From Clostridiales bacterium (GTDB taxonomy: Bacteria; Bacillota; Clostridia; Saccharofermentanales; Saccharofermentanaceae), in the NCBI GenBank assembly GCA_017940895.1, contig JAGAXM010000013.1, positions 1-32,657 on the forward strand: a stretch of 32,657 nt of DNA. Reading direction: 5' to 3'. A model generated the notes under the pieces. It worked only from the letters and a program-made list of their open reading frames with translations, ran no database searches and had not been told where the DNA came from. The position numbers and the translations under genes are program-made. The number at the start of each line of letters is the position of its first letter. Positions within the stretch are counted from its first letter, which is position 1. Below are positions 1 to 7,305 of this stretch, piece by piece.

Positions 1-1
1 A

Positions 2-103
2 CCTTCAGCTAAGCGTCTGGCAAACTCGGTAAATAGAAAATACATAAAGAGTAAAAATGCTATCGCAAAAGACAGTTACAAGCATAAGAAAGGGGCTGTG
101 TAA
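2..103 (+). CDS. C-terminal fragment of an unidentified protein (partial, runs off left edge)
   Basis: One plus-strand frame is open from the window edge to a TAA at 101-103 and encodes about 33 residues rich in lysine and arginine, ending in KHKKGAV. The other two plus frames are closed by stops at 10-12 and 30-32. The TAA sits just after the left arm of a strong hairpin terminator, as expected for the end of a real gene. No domain can be recognised from so short a piece, so no function is proposed. It could be chance, because the segment is short; the match of stop codon and terminator is the main support. Confidence 0.4.
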   Translation, partial: PSAKRLANSVNRKYIKSKNAIAKDSYKHKKGAV

Positions 104-146
104 CCTCGATTTTTAGGTCGAGGTTTTTTCACAGCCCCTTTTTATT
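91..146. terminator. Two-storey hairpin, probably bidirectional terminator
   Basis: An outer stem pairs 91-100 (AGGGGCTGTG) with 130-139 (CACAGCCCCT). An inner stem pairs 102-109 (AACCTCGA) with 118-125 (TCGAGGTT). On the plus strand a T-rich run follows from about 138 (TTTTTATTATTA). On the minus strand the run after the stem is shorter (TTCTT). It lies between the left-edge fragment and the end of the minus-strand protease transcript, so it can serve both. Confidence 0.88.
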
Positions 147-167
147 ATTATACTGTATTAATTAAGA

Positions 168-299
168 TCAGATGCCTGCGATTATCAACGCGATGATCGA
201 CATGAATATCGAACCGCCTACCGCGATCGCGAGGATGGCAGCCATGATCTTTACGGATCTTGATCTTCTCTTCTGATAACTGTTGTTATTCTGCGTCAT
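168..299 (-). CDS. 43-residue single-span membrane micro-protein
   Basis: An ATG at 299 opens a 43-codon frame ending in TGA at 168-170. GGAG lies 6 bases before the ATG, an ideal Shine-Dalgarno position. The product has a polar, basic N-terminus (QKRRSRSVK, residues 9-17) followed by one long hydrophobic stretch (about 18-43) that ends the protein, so a positive-inside membrane peptide is expected. Its first 14 bases overlap the end of the HtrA gene, so it is the last gene of that transcript and probably translationally coupled. The transcript then meets the terminator at 91-146. The family is unknown to me; a role as a partner or regulator of the membrane protease is only inference from position. 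Confidence 0.6.
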   Translation of the reverse strand: MTQNNNSYQKRRSRSVKIMAAILAIAVGGSIFMSIIALIIAGI

Positions 300-1488
300 A
301 TGAATCTCCGATAATCAATGTCAATTCGAGCTGCCTGCCGTTACGTTCGATCACTATCGGGATCTCGTCTCCGGGCACATGCAGATCGCGCACATCTATA
401 ATATCATCAGACCGTGTTATTGCAACCCCGTCAACAGATACGAGCATATCTCCCGGCATTAATCCGGCTTCTTCCGCGGGGCTTCCCGCATCAACTTCTG
501 CTACATATACACCTTCGACCGCACCATAGTATGCATCGGAAGCAACATTGCCTACCGTAACACCCAAATAAGGACGGTTCGCGACATAGCCGTAGTTGAT
601 TATCGACTGAATCTCCTCATCTACATCGGATATCGGGATCGCGAACCCCAGACCTTCGCCGCTGCTTATCTTCGCATTTGTAACACCGATTACCTCTCCG
701 AAAGAATTGATCAGAGGTCCGCCGGAGTTACCCGAGTTGATCGAAGCATCGGTCTGGATCAGCTCCATCGTATAGCCGTTATTGTTGATCTGTCTGTCGA
801 GCGCGGATACGACACCGACTGTCACAGTACCCTGCAGTTTCCCGAGAGGGTTGCCGATCGCGACTACCAGCTCTCCTACCTGCAATGTGTCGGAGTCACC
901 TAAAGTTACATAAGGGAAAGGCTCATCCTGCTCTTCGAGCTTTAAGACGGCTATATCGGTCTGGATATCACTGCCTACTACCTGTGCCTCTATCGGGATC
1001 TCATATCCCGGAACGACAACCATAAGACTGTAGCCCGACTCGGGGTCCTCGGCTTCTTCCACTACATGTCTGTTCGTTACCACATATCCGTTCTCGCTTA
1101 CGATGAATCCCGTGCCCGTGAAGACGGGAGCATTGGAACTTGTCATCGTCTGACCCATGACATATACGGAGACTGTCGCGGGGCTGACGCGGTTTACGAT
1201 CTCGACTGTACTTAATGTCGGCTTATTAGGATCCGTAACCGAAGCAGCGTGCTCGAGAGAGAACTCGGGATCTGCCACGGGGGATGCTTCGGGAGCTTCA
1301 CGGCTTACGGACTCTTCCTGTTCTTCCGGAGTCTGCGCATAAGTCATGTTGCCGATCGATCCTGACGCCAGCCTTAAGATATACACCGTCTGCATCATCG
1401 AAAATGCCACGCTGCATATTGTTATTACCGCAAGGACAGGTACAAGTATGCTGCCCTTCTTTTTTACTTCTTGATTATTTTCACTCAT
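286..1488 (-). CDS. htrA: Membrane-anchored HtrA/DegP-type serine protease with PDZ domain
   Basis: The 400-residue protein has one N-terminal membrane helix (about 13-40), an acidic low-complexity linker (about 50-90), a trypsin-like protease domain (about 95-300) and one C-terminal PDZ domain (about 305-395). The catalytic triad is visible: His141 in TNRHVV, Asp178 in TDIAVL and Ser255 in GNSGGPL. This is the usual layout of Gram-positive HtrA proteins, which degrade misfolded proteins at the outer face of the membrane. The start has GGAG at good spacing. It has its own promoter and is followed by an overlapping micro-ORF. Domain assignment is secure; substrates are unknown. Confidence 0.95.
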   Translation of the reverse strand: MSENNQEVKKKGSILVPVLAVITICSVAFSMMQTVYILRLASGSIGNMTYAQTPEEQEESVSREAPEASPVADPEFSLEHAASVTDPNKPTLSTVEIVNRVSPATVSVYVMGQTMTSSNAPVFTGTGFIVSENGYVVTNRHVVEEAEDPESGYSLMVVVPGYEIPIEAQVVGSDIQTDIAVLKLEEQDEPFPYVTLGDSDTLQVGELVVAIGNPLGKLQGTVTVGVVSALDRQINNNGYTMELIQTDASINSGNSGGPLINSFGEVIGVTNAKISSGEGLGFAIPISDVDEEIQSIINYGYVANRPYLGVTVGNVASDAYYGAVEGVYVAEVDAGSPAEEAGLMPGDMLVSVDGVAITRSDDIIDVRDLHVPGDEIPIVIERNGRQLELTLIIGDSYDAE

Positions 1489-1511
1489 CAGATCATCTCC
1501 TTATCTGTCAA

Positions 1512-1523
1512 AGATGATACCAC
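1512..1523 (-). promoter_or_regulatory. Extended -10 promoter of the htrA transcript
   Basis: Read on the minus strand this is GTGGTATCATCT, an extended -10 (TGG then TATCAT) about 25 bases before the htrA ATG. A TTGACA sits further up at 1541-1546, but the gap of 21 bases is too long for a standard pair, so the extended -10 probably carries the promoter. A short palindrome, GACAA-4-TTGTC at 1531-1544, lies just upstream and could bind a regulator. The same 12 bases recur at the rpmB promoter. Confidence 0.5.
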
Positions 1524-1542
1524 GTTTTAAGACAAAACCTTG

Positions 1543-2184
1543 TCAATTCTGGGGCAATGGCTCCCTTATAAGACACTCGCCTTCTTTTGCCGCTTTGACG
1601 CGTCCGAAGCTTTTGTCCTCTACGAAAGAAATAAGTTCCCCTTCCTTCGCGGCAGGACACGTTACTCTTATGATTACGTTCGCGCCGTACTCGGGCTCCT
1701 GCACACTCCACCCCGCATTGTTAAGCGCGTATAAGAGCTTCTCGCTCATATCGTACCCCGCCTCCATCGAGCACACGATGCCGTTGCACACGCTTACGAG
1801 TCCCGATGCATTCGCCGCCTCCGAAGCAGCCTCGGTATAAGCTCTTACGAGCCCGCCTTTTCCCAGCAGTATCCCGCCGAAATATCTCGTTACGGTTATC
1901 ACCGCATTACTGACACCGCGCTTCTCGAGCACGTTAAGGATAGGCATGCCGCCCGTGCCCGAAGGCTCGCCGTCATCGCTGTATTTCTGCATGAAAGTCT
2001 CCCCGCTTACGCGCCATGCATAACACACGTGCCTTGCGTCGGGGTAAGTCGATCTTATCTTCGCGACAAAGTCCTCGGCCTCCTGCGCGGTCTTAACCTC
2101 GCATGAGTTACCGATAAACTCGGACTTTGATATCTCTATCCTGGATTCGCCTTCGCACGCGAAAGTAATGAAGCCGTCCGCCAA
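1543..2184 (-). CDS. yigZ: YigZ/IMPACT family protein (UPF0029)
   Basis: At 213 residues this is a full-length YigZ-type protein. It shows the family blocks in order: YPDARHVCYAWR (about 50-61), DDGEPSGTGGMPIL (about 70-83) and YFGGILLGKGGLVRAYTEA (about 101-119), followed by the smaller ferredoxin-like C-terminal domain. The family is related to the N-terminal region of eukaryotic IMPACT; its biochemical role in bacteria is not settled. The start is a TTG at 2184 placed directly after the TGA of the Nudix gene, with AAGGAG 9 bases upstream, so the two genes are coupled. No terminator separates it from htrA. Confidence 0.93.
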   Translation of the reverse strand: MADGFITFACEGESRIEISKSEFIGNSCEVKTAQEAEDFVAKIRSTYPDARHVCYAWRVSGETFMQKYSDDGEPSGTGGMPILNVLEKRGVSNAVITVTRYFGGILLGKGGLVRAYTEAASEAANASGLVSVCNGIVCSMEAGYDMSEKLLYALNNAGWSVQEPEYGANVIIRVTCPAAKEGELISFVEDKSFGRVKAAKEGECLIREPLPQN

Positions 2185-2598
2185 TCAGCCCAACTCCTTA
2201 TACTTCTGATAAGCCATGAGAAGCAGGGACTTGTCCTGACTGTATGTGACCTTCTCCATCGCGACCTGTATGTCAAAGAACTTCGCGTTCAGTATATTCT
2301 CTTCCTTATTTGCAACGGGCTTAACGTCATCTGACTTCATGATGAACCACGAGATATTGTTATGAACGGGCTTCCTTCTTGTGATGGAATAGAACTCATA
2401 GTGAGTCTTGCCACAGGGGGCAACAACCTTCGCATCCACACCTGTCTCGAGCTTAACGCGTCTTACGACGACTTCCGTGAGCTTCTGATTGACTCTGATG
2501 ACACCCTTAGGGAAAGCCCACTCGTGCTTATCGTTCTCGATCATGAGAACCTTGTCTCCGTTAAAAACGATACCGCCGGTGCAGTTTCTGATCAGCAT
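2185..2598 (-). CDS. Nudix-fold protein with a degenerate Nudix box
   Basis: The protein (137 residues from the start chosen here) has the Nudix opening, a GGIVF strand, WAFPKG and the helix that normally carries G-x5-E-x7-RE-U-x-EE-x-G-U. Here the box reads GVIRVNQKLTEVVVRRVKLE followed by TGV. The early Glu is Gln, the Glu of RE is Arg, and the first Glu of the EE pair is Leu; only the last Glu remains. These positions normally bind catalytic metal, so hydrolase activity may be weak or lost. I chose the ATG at 2598 because GGGGGAAG (2603-2610) sits at ribosome-site distance; an ATG at 2613 would put that site inside the gene. It is coupled to yigZ downstream. Confidence 0.82.
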   Translation of the reverse strand: MLIRNCTGGIVFNGDKVLMIENDKHEWAFPKGVIRVNQKLTEVVVRRVKLETGVDAKVVAPCGKTHYEFYSITRRKPVHNNISWFIMKSDDVKPVANKEENILNAKFFDIQVAMEKVTYSQDKSLLLMAYQKYKELG

Positions 2599-2645
2599 AA
2601 TACTTCCCCCCATATTTTATAAAGATATTTTATCATTAATTAAGG

Positions 2646-2651
2646 TATAAT
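2646..2651 (+). promoter_or_regulatory. TATAAT box 7 bases before the ATG of the DUF4015 gene
   Basis: A perfect TATAAT is followed by seven bases (TCCTATT) and then the ATG at 2659. Transcription starting at the normal distance would begin at or next to the A of the start codon, giving a leaderless mRNA. No clear -35 is visible; the upstream bases are A/T-rich. The only purine run, AAGG at 2642-2645, is too far from the ATG to act as a ribosome site and lies at the edge of the -10. Confidence 0.5.
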
Positions 2652-2658
2652 TCCTATT

Positions 2659-4023
2659 ATGATCAATCGCGACCGTAAATACGATACATCGGACTTTCGA
2701 CGCAGCGAGCGCGCCAGAATGGGCAGGAGCGACAGTACAGCGATCCTGCAGAAGCTTTTCGTTACGCTTGCAGTGTCCGCGGTCGTTATCGGTCTTGTTC
2801 TTATCGGAGCCTTGATCGGGCGACGCAAGGCATTTACAGACGAGAGTACGTTCGTCGCAGGCGGCGTGCCGTCCATAGTCGGAAGCATCGAGACCCCGAC
2901 TCCCACGGAAGCATATGTCATCCCCGAATATCTCGAGGATTCGGACCTTGCTCTTGCTATGTGGGGAGAGCTCGAACCCGCGGCAAACCCCGTCCCTCAC
3001 GAGCACTATCCCGTAAGAGGCATCTACTTGGGTCCCGCTTCCAATCTCGAGGAGTGTTTCGAGCTTGCAGAGAATTCCGAGATCAATACGTTCGTAATCG
3101 ACTTGAAGGAGCAGGACGGCGTTCTTTACGACACCACGAACGAGCTCGCACTTGAGACTTCCGCAGTTTACGGCTACTACAATCTTTCGGAGATCGTCGA
3201 GCAGTGCCATGCGCACGGCATCAGGGTCATCGGACGTATCGTATGCTTCAAGGACCCGAACCTTGCAAGTGCCCATCCCGAGAGAGCCATCAGAGACAGT
3301 GCAGGCAACGTGCTTCAGTTTAATTCCGAGGGCGGACGTGCCTTCCTTGATCCTTATAACGCAGATAACTGGGAGTACCTGATTGAGATTGCAGAAGAAG
3401 CGATCGGCAGAGGCGTAGATGAGATCCAGTTCGACTATATAAGATTCCCTACAGGCGGAACCGTGTCGGGCGCAGAGCCTTACTTCGGCCTTGAAGGCAC
3501 GGTACCCGATAAGACGGAAGCCATCAACCGCTTCGTAAGAACCGCACGCGTACGTATCCAGGACACGCTCGGCGTCCCGATGTCAGCCGACGTCTTCGGC
3601 ATCATCCTTACTTCAGAATACGACGGCCGTAATCTCGGCCAGGACTGGTATACCATCGGTCTTGCGGGCGAAGACTCCGTCTGCCCGATGATCTACCCTT
3701 CCCACTATGCTCAGGGCACGGTGATCGGCGGAATCACTTTCGACAAGCCGGACCTTTATCCGTATGACATGATGATCGCGGCGCTGTCGATGGGAAGCTC
3801 GGCGTGGTATCAGGAAGGATACTGCACGGTACGCCCTTATGTTCAGGCTTTTACCGCATATTACTTGGGCGAAGGCAATTATCTCGAGTACGACTACGAT
3901 GCCATTAACGCCCAGATTCGCGCGATCCAGGACATGAGACTTGACGAATATATCCTGTGGAATGCTTCAGTCATCTACCCCGAAGGAAATTATGGCGGTA
4001 ATGATGACCCTGAAGATGTATAA
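2659..4023 (+). CDS. Membrane-anchored putative glycoside hydrolase (DUF4015 family)
   Basis: The 454-residue protein has a basic cytoplasmic tail, one membrane helix (about 31-54), a linker and an external domain from about 118 to the end. The domain matches the DUF4015 putative glycoside hydrolases, with a TIM-barrel-like series: VRGIYLG (119-125), INTFVIDLKEQDG, GIRVIGRIVCFKDP (187-200) and the conserved DEIQFDYIRFP (254-264). Acidic residues near those strand ends are candidates for catalysis, but no substrate is established for the family that I can name. It stands alone, divergent from the Nudix gene and upstream of serS. The ATG has no Shine-Dalgarno site and probably begins a leaderless mRNA. 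Confidence 0.88.
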   Translation: MINRDRKYDTSDFRRSERARMGRSDSTAILQKLFVTLAVSAVVIGLVLIGALIGRRKAFTDESTFVAGGVPSIVGSIETPTPTEAYVIPEYLEDSDLALAMWGELEPAANPVPHEHYPVRGIYLGPASNLEECFELAENSEINTFVIDLKEQDGVLYDTTNELALETSAVYGYYNLSEIVEQCHAHGIRVIGRIVCFKDPNLASAHPERAIRDSAGNVLQFNSEGGRAFLDPYNADNWEYLIEIAEEAIGRGVDEIQFDYIRFPTGGTVSGAEPYFGLEGTVPDKTEAINRFVRTARVRIQDTLGVPMSADVFGIILTSEYDGRNLGQDWYTIGLAGEDSVCPMIYPSHYAQGTVIGGITFDKPDLYPYDMMIAALSMGSSAWYQEGYCTVRPYVQAFTAYYLGEGNYLEYDYDAINAQIRAIQDMRLDEYILWNASVIYPEGNYGGNDDPEDV

Positions 4024-4068
4024 TAGGTTGTTTCTAATAAGAGTAATTAATATTAATCGGAGGAAAAT

Positions 4069-5358
4069 ATGTTAGACATTAAACTTCTGAGAACCGAGCC
4101 TGACATCGTCAGAGAGAATATCAAGAAGAAGTTTCAGGATGAGAAGCTCCCCCTTGTAGACGAGGTCATCGCACTCGACAAGGAATTCAGAGAGGCTAAG
4201 CAGAAGGCTGAATCTCTCCGTAACAAGCGTAACGTAGTCTCCAAGGAGATCGGTATGCTCATGGGTCAGGGTAAGAAAGACGAAGCCATGGCCAAGAAGA
4301 CTGAGGTTACCGACATGGCAGCCGAGCTCGAGGCACTGTCAGTTAAGGAGACAGAGCTCGAGGCTGAGATCAGAAAGAGAATGCTCGTTATCCCTAACAT
4401 CATCGATCCTTCCGTACCGATCGGCAAGGACGACTCCGAGAATGTTGAGATTGAGAGATTCGGCGAGCCTTTCGTACCCGAGTTCGAGGTTCCCTACCAT
4501 GTTGACATCATGGAGAAGCTTGACGGTATCGAGCTTGATCCCGCGCGTGACACATCCGGTAACGGCTTCTATTACCTGAAGGGCGACATCGCAAGACTTC
4601 ACTCCGCATGCCTTTCCTACGCAAGAGACTTCATGATCGATCGCGGCTTTACATACTACATCCCGCCTTACATGATCAGATCTTCCGTAGTGACGGGCGT
4701 TATGTCATTCGCTGAGATGGAGAACATGATGTATAAGATCGAGGGCGAGGACCTCTACCTCATCGGTACATCCGAGCACTCCATGATCGGCAAGTTCATA
4801 GATACAATCATCGATGAGGACAAGATCCCCCAGACACTCACGTCCTACTCCCCCTGCTTCCGTAAGGAAGTCGGTGCTCACGGCATTGAGGAGAGAGGCG
4901 TTTACCGTATCCACCAGTTCGAGAAGCAGGAGATGATCGTCGTCTGCAAGCCCGAAGACTCCAAGAAGTGGTATGACGTTCTGTGGAAGAACACAGTCGA
5001 TTACTTCCGTTCACTCGATATCCCTGTAAGAACACTCGAGTGCTGCTCCGGCGACCTTGCTGACCTGAAGGTCAAGTCCTGCGACGTAGAAGCATGGTCT
5101 CCCCGTCAGAAGAAGTACTTCGAGGTAGGTTCCTGCTCTAACTTGGGCGACGCTCAGGCAAGAAGACTTAAGATCCGCATCAAGGGCGAGAACGGCACAT
5201 ACCTTGCACACACACTTAACAACACATGCGTAGCTCCGCCGAGAATGCTCATCGCTCTTCTTGAGAACAACTTGAACGAAGACGGCTCCATCAGAATCCC
5301 TGAGGCATTAAGACCTTACATGGGCGGCAAGAGCGTCATCGAAGTCCCGAACAAGTAA
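4069..5358 (+). CDS. serS: Seryl-tRNA synthetase
   Basis: The protein (429 residues) has the long N-terminal coiled-coil arm that binds tRNA-Ser (about 30-100) and a class II catalytic core. Visible blocks are LIGTSEHS (231-238), motif 2 around SPCFRKEVGAHG (261-272), SCDVEAWSPRQKKYFEVGSC (337-356), and motif 3 around HTLNNTCVAPPRMLIALLEN (381-400). Motif 3 has NNT...APPR where many bacterial enzymes have NGS...AVGR, a variant that keeps the key arginine. GGAGG lies 5 bases before the ATG. A possible promoter (TTGTTT at 4028-4033, 17 bases, TATTAA at 4051-4056) would start transcription inside the ribosome site, so it is doubtful. No T-box leader is present in the 45-base gap before it. Confidence 0.97.
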   Translation: MLDIKLLRTEPDIVRENIKKKFQDEKLPLVDEVIALDKEFREAKQKAESLRNKRNVVSKEIGMLMGQGKKDEAMAKKTEVTDMAAELEALSVKETELEAEIRKRMLVIPNIIDPSVPIGKDDSENVEIERFGEPFVPEFEVPYHVDIMEKLDGIELDPARDTSGNGFYYLKGDIARLHSACLSYARDFMIDRGFTYYIPPYMIRSSVVTGVMSFAEMENMMYKIEGEDLYLIGTSEHSMIGKFIDTIIDEDKIPQTLTSYSPCFRKEVGAHGIEERGVYRIHQFEKQEMIVVCKPEDSKKWYDVLWKNTVDYFRSLDIPVRTLECCSGDLADLKVKSCDVEAWSPRQKKYFEVGSCSNLGDAQARRLKIRIKGENGTYLAHTLNNTCVAPPRMLIALLENNLNEDGSIRIPEALRPYMGGKSVIEVPNK

Positions 5359-5372
5359 TAAGATAAACAAAC

Positions 5373-5403
5373 AGGGCGGTTCGAATGAACCGCCCTTATT
5401 ATT
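5373..5403. terminator. Bidirectional terminator between serS and rpmB
   Basis: A perfect 10-base-pair stem (AGGGCGGTTC at 5373-5382 with GAACCGCCCT at 5387-5396) closes a GAAT tetraloop. A T-rich tail follows on the plus strand (TTATTATTTG), and on the minus strand the stem is followed by GTTTGTTTAT. It lies between the convergent stops of serS and rpmB and fits both. Confidence 0.93.
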
Positions 5404-5437
5404 TGCTTTGATATAAAAGACCTGCTGTCTTAATTCC

Positions 5438-5635
5438 TTATGCTCTCTTTACGAGACCGGAACGAAGGCAACGTGTGCAGACCTTCATTGTCTTAGGGGT
5501 GCCGTCAACAACGACCTTTACGCTGTGAACGTTGGGCTGCTGCTGTGAGAGGGCACGACGGGAGATCTGTGAACGTGTGATTCTTATCTTTCTACCAAAA
5601 AATGTGTCCTTCTGACAAACTTCGCACTTAGCCAT
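5438..5635 (-). CDS. rpmB: 50S ribosomal protein L28
   Basis: At 65 residues this is the usual size for bacterial L28. It starts MAKCEVCQK and carries two CxxC pairs (CEVC near residue 4 and CTRC near residue 52), the zinc-ribbon form. The RR-L-QQQPNVHSVKV stretch is typical of the family. AGGAGGTG at good spacing gives a very strong ribosome site, suiting a ribosomal protein. It is transcribed alone from its own promoter and ends at the shared terminator with serS. Confidence 0.96.
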   Translation of the reverse strand: MAKCEVCQKDTFFGRKIRITRSQISRRALSQQQPNVHSVKVVVDGTPKTMKVCTRCLRSGLVKRA

Positions 5636-5678
5636 TCGGATACACCTCCTATCTTTTCTTCTTTAAAACGCAAGTGAG

Positions 5679-5707
5679 ATGATACCACATGCAAAACGGC
5701 TTTGCAA
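5679..5707 (-). promoter_or_regulatory. Sigma-A type promoter of rpmB
   Basis: On the minus strand TTGCAA (5702-5707), a 17-base spacer and TATCAT (5679-5684) form a well-spaced promoter, with TGG directly before the -10 (extended type). The segment 5677-5688 shares 12 identical bases with the htrA promoter. A small inverted repeat, GCAAA-5-TTTGC at 5691-5705, overlaps the -35. Confidence 0.7.
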
Positions 5708-5715
5708 CCACTAAA

Positions 5716-6921
5716 TTAATCGGAGAATACCCTTCTTACGCTTACGATTCTGGACGCGATATCGCTGTCCGCCGTAAAGTTGCGAAGTCTGATCGTAGTA
5801 CCCGCCTCCGAACGCATTATAAGCGTCCCCGTATCGGTACATATCGCCTCGTCATATTCTCCTATTCCCGTCGGCGACCTTAAGAAAACAAGGTCTCCCG
5901 GGATTATGGACTCGATCATGAGGTCTCCCGTGACCGCGTCATACTCGAGAGGCACGGAAACGCCCGCCTCCATCTGCTCCTCGAGGGTTCTCGGCATTAC
6001 GATACCGTTTACGCACGAGCAGACGTACACGAGGCCGTTTACGGATATTCCCTGCTTCGTGATGCCGTTCTCGAAGTATGTCGCATTAACAAGTGACAGC
6101 GCCGATGATACGAAATATCTCGAAGATACGACTTCGATGGAGGACCTCGGCTCGATCTCGATAACACCTGACGATCCTACCCATCCGGTCTCTCCTCCGG
6201 GCAGCGACACCTGATACACGCCGTCACGCTTGATATCCGAATACAGCACGGTATTCATCATGACCTGCGTAATAAGCGTTCCCTGGCTCGCGTGCGTCAT
6301 TACATTCTTAGAAGTATCGGATATAACGAGCATATACTCGTGAAGGTCCGGCTCGACCGAAGACGTGTCGTCTATAAGGTCAGCGGCGCGTACATAGCCT
6401 TCTATGCCGTCTTCCGTCCTGATCTTGGTATATTCCGCATCAGAGTCGTCTATCACCTGCACGGGCTCGTTATAGAGCACCTGCGTGATCCTCGCCGACG
6501 TATTGTCGGGGCGCGTCAGCACATTGGTTGCCGTGACGTTAACGACGCGGTACGAGTCGTCATACATGAGATTTACTTCCTTCTGCACGAAAAGCTCGAT
6601 GTTCGTACCTCTGAACAGCTCAGGCAAAGTCTTCGGCAGGATGACGAAGACCGAAGCGATGATTATCGCCGTGACGAGTATGGCTGCGATAAACCTGATG
6701 AGAATCTTGTGGCTCTTGATCTGCACGGTCGAGTCTCTTCTGCCGAGACCCCACATATCATACATATCCTCGGCTCTACCGTATTCGCCGTTAAGATCAG
6801 CCGCTTCGTTCAGGAAAGACGCGGCGTCCTCGACATGCCTGATACCCTTGTCGGTACCGGAATACGGAAGATCGGGCCTTAAACTGCCCTTATTGTCTTC
6901 TGACTTATTAGACTTTTTCAT
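5716..6921 (-). CDS. Membrane-anchored SH3b protein with an inactive-looking NlpC/P60-like domain
   Basis: The 401-residue protein has a long cytoplasmic N-terminus (1-70), one membrane helix (about 75-97), two bacterial SH3-like repeats (about 125-184 and 196-256, the second with GWVGSSGV) and a C-terminal domain (about 265-400). That domain follows the NlpC/P60 pattern: SALSLVNATYF, then GISVNGLVYV (291-300), MPRTLEEQ (309-316), and PGDLVFLRSP (341-350). In active enzymes the second block is a DCSGLV motif; here the cysteine position is Val294 and the following serine is Asn295. The catalytic histidine block (usually GHVGIY) is replaced by GEYDEAI. A wall-binding scaffold without peptidase activity is the best reading. 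Its ATG overlaps the acpS stop (ATGA). Confidence 0.75.
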   Translation of the reverse strand: MKKSNKSEDNKGSLRPDLPYSGTDKGIRHVEDAASFLNEAADLNGEYGRAEDMYDMWGLGRRDSTVQIKSHKILIRFIAAILVTAIIIASVFVILPKTLPELFRGTNIELFVQKEVNLMYDDSYRVVNVTATNVLTRPDNTSARITQVLYNEPVQVIDDSDAEYTKIRTEDGIEGYVRAADLIDDTSSVEPDLHEYMLVISDTSKNVMTHASQGTLITQVMMNTVLYSDIKRDGVYQVSLPGGETGWVGSSGVIEIEPRSSIEVVSSRYFVSSALSLVNATYFENGITKQGISVNGLVYVCSCVNGIVMPRTLEEQMEAGVSVPLEYDAVTGDLMIESIIPGDLVFLRSPTGIGEYDEAICTDTGTLIMRSEAGTTIRLRNFTADSDIASRIVSVRRVFSD

Positions 6922-7304
6922 TCGGTAAGAAGCACGCAGACGGCTGCGGCATAATCCTTTTCGTGAGTGATGGAGACGGATGCGGCAGTGACACCGAGAG
7001 CATCGGCTTTCTCCTTTGCTTTCCCGTGGAAGACGATCTCAGGAGCGCCGGATTCACCTGTAACTATCTCGAAGTCGGTCAGCGCGATGCCTTCTGTAAG
7101 GATGCCCGTGCCGAGGGCCTTCGAAGCCGCTTCTTTCGCGGCAAATCTTCCCGCGTATATTTCCGCACAGCGGCGGTCTGAATTAACGGAAGCCGCATAT
7201 TCCTGCTCCGCTTCCGTGTACGTGCGCTTTATAAAGCCGTCCTTAACGATGAGCTTCTCCACCCTGGAGATATAAACGGCATCAATACCGCTTCTGACAT
7301 TCAT
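6918..7304 (-). CDS. acpS: Holo-[acyl-carrier-protein] synthase
   Basis: At 128 residues this is a normal AcpS, which moves phosphopantetheine from CoA to the serine of acyl carrier protein in fatty-acid synthesis. It shows the three family blocks: GIDAVYISRVEK (6-17, metal-binding Asp8), RFAAKEAASKALGTG (about 54-68, catalytic Glu/Lys helix) and SITHEKDYAAAV near the C-terminus. It follows dnaI after a one-base gap (TGA T ATG) and overlaps the SH3b gene by ATGA, so translation in this operon is tightly coupled. No strong ribosome site is seen at its own start. Confidence 0.94.
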   Translation of the reverse strand: MNVRSGIDAVYISRVEKLIVKDGFIKRTYTEAEQEYAASVNSDRRCAEIYAGRFAAKEAASKALGTGILTEGIALTDFEIVTGESGAPEIVFHGKAKEKADALGVTAASVSITHEKDYAAAVCVLLTE

Positions 7305-7305
7305 A

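Noticed and set aside
1531..1544. CtsR or other named heat-shock operator before htrA
   Set aside because: The palindrome GACAA-4-TTGTC is short and does not match the CtsR or CIRCE consensus.
2617..3276. A 219-codon minus-strand frame opposite the DUF4015 gene
   Set aside because: It covers the divergent promoter region and the membrane anchor of the plus-strand gene; no motif and no ribosome site.
4024..4068. T-box or other leader before serS
   Set aside because: Only 45 bases separate the genes, too few for a T-box, and no specifier or antiterminator fold is present.
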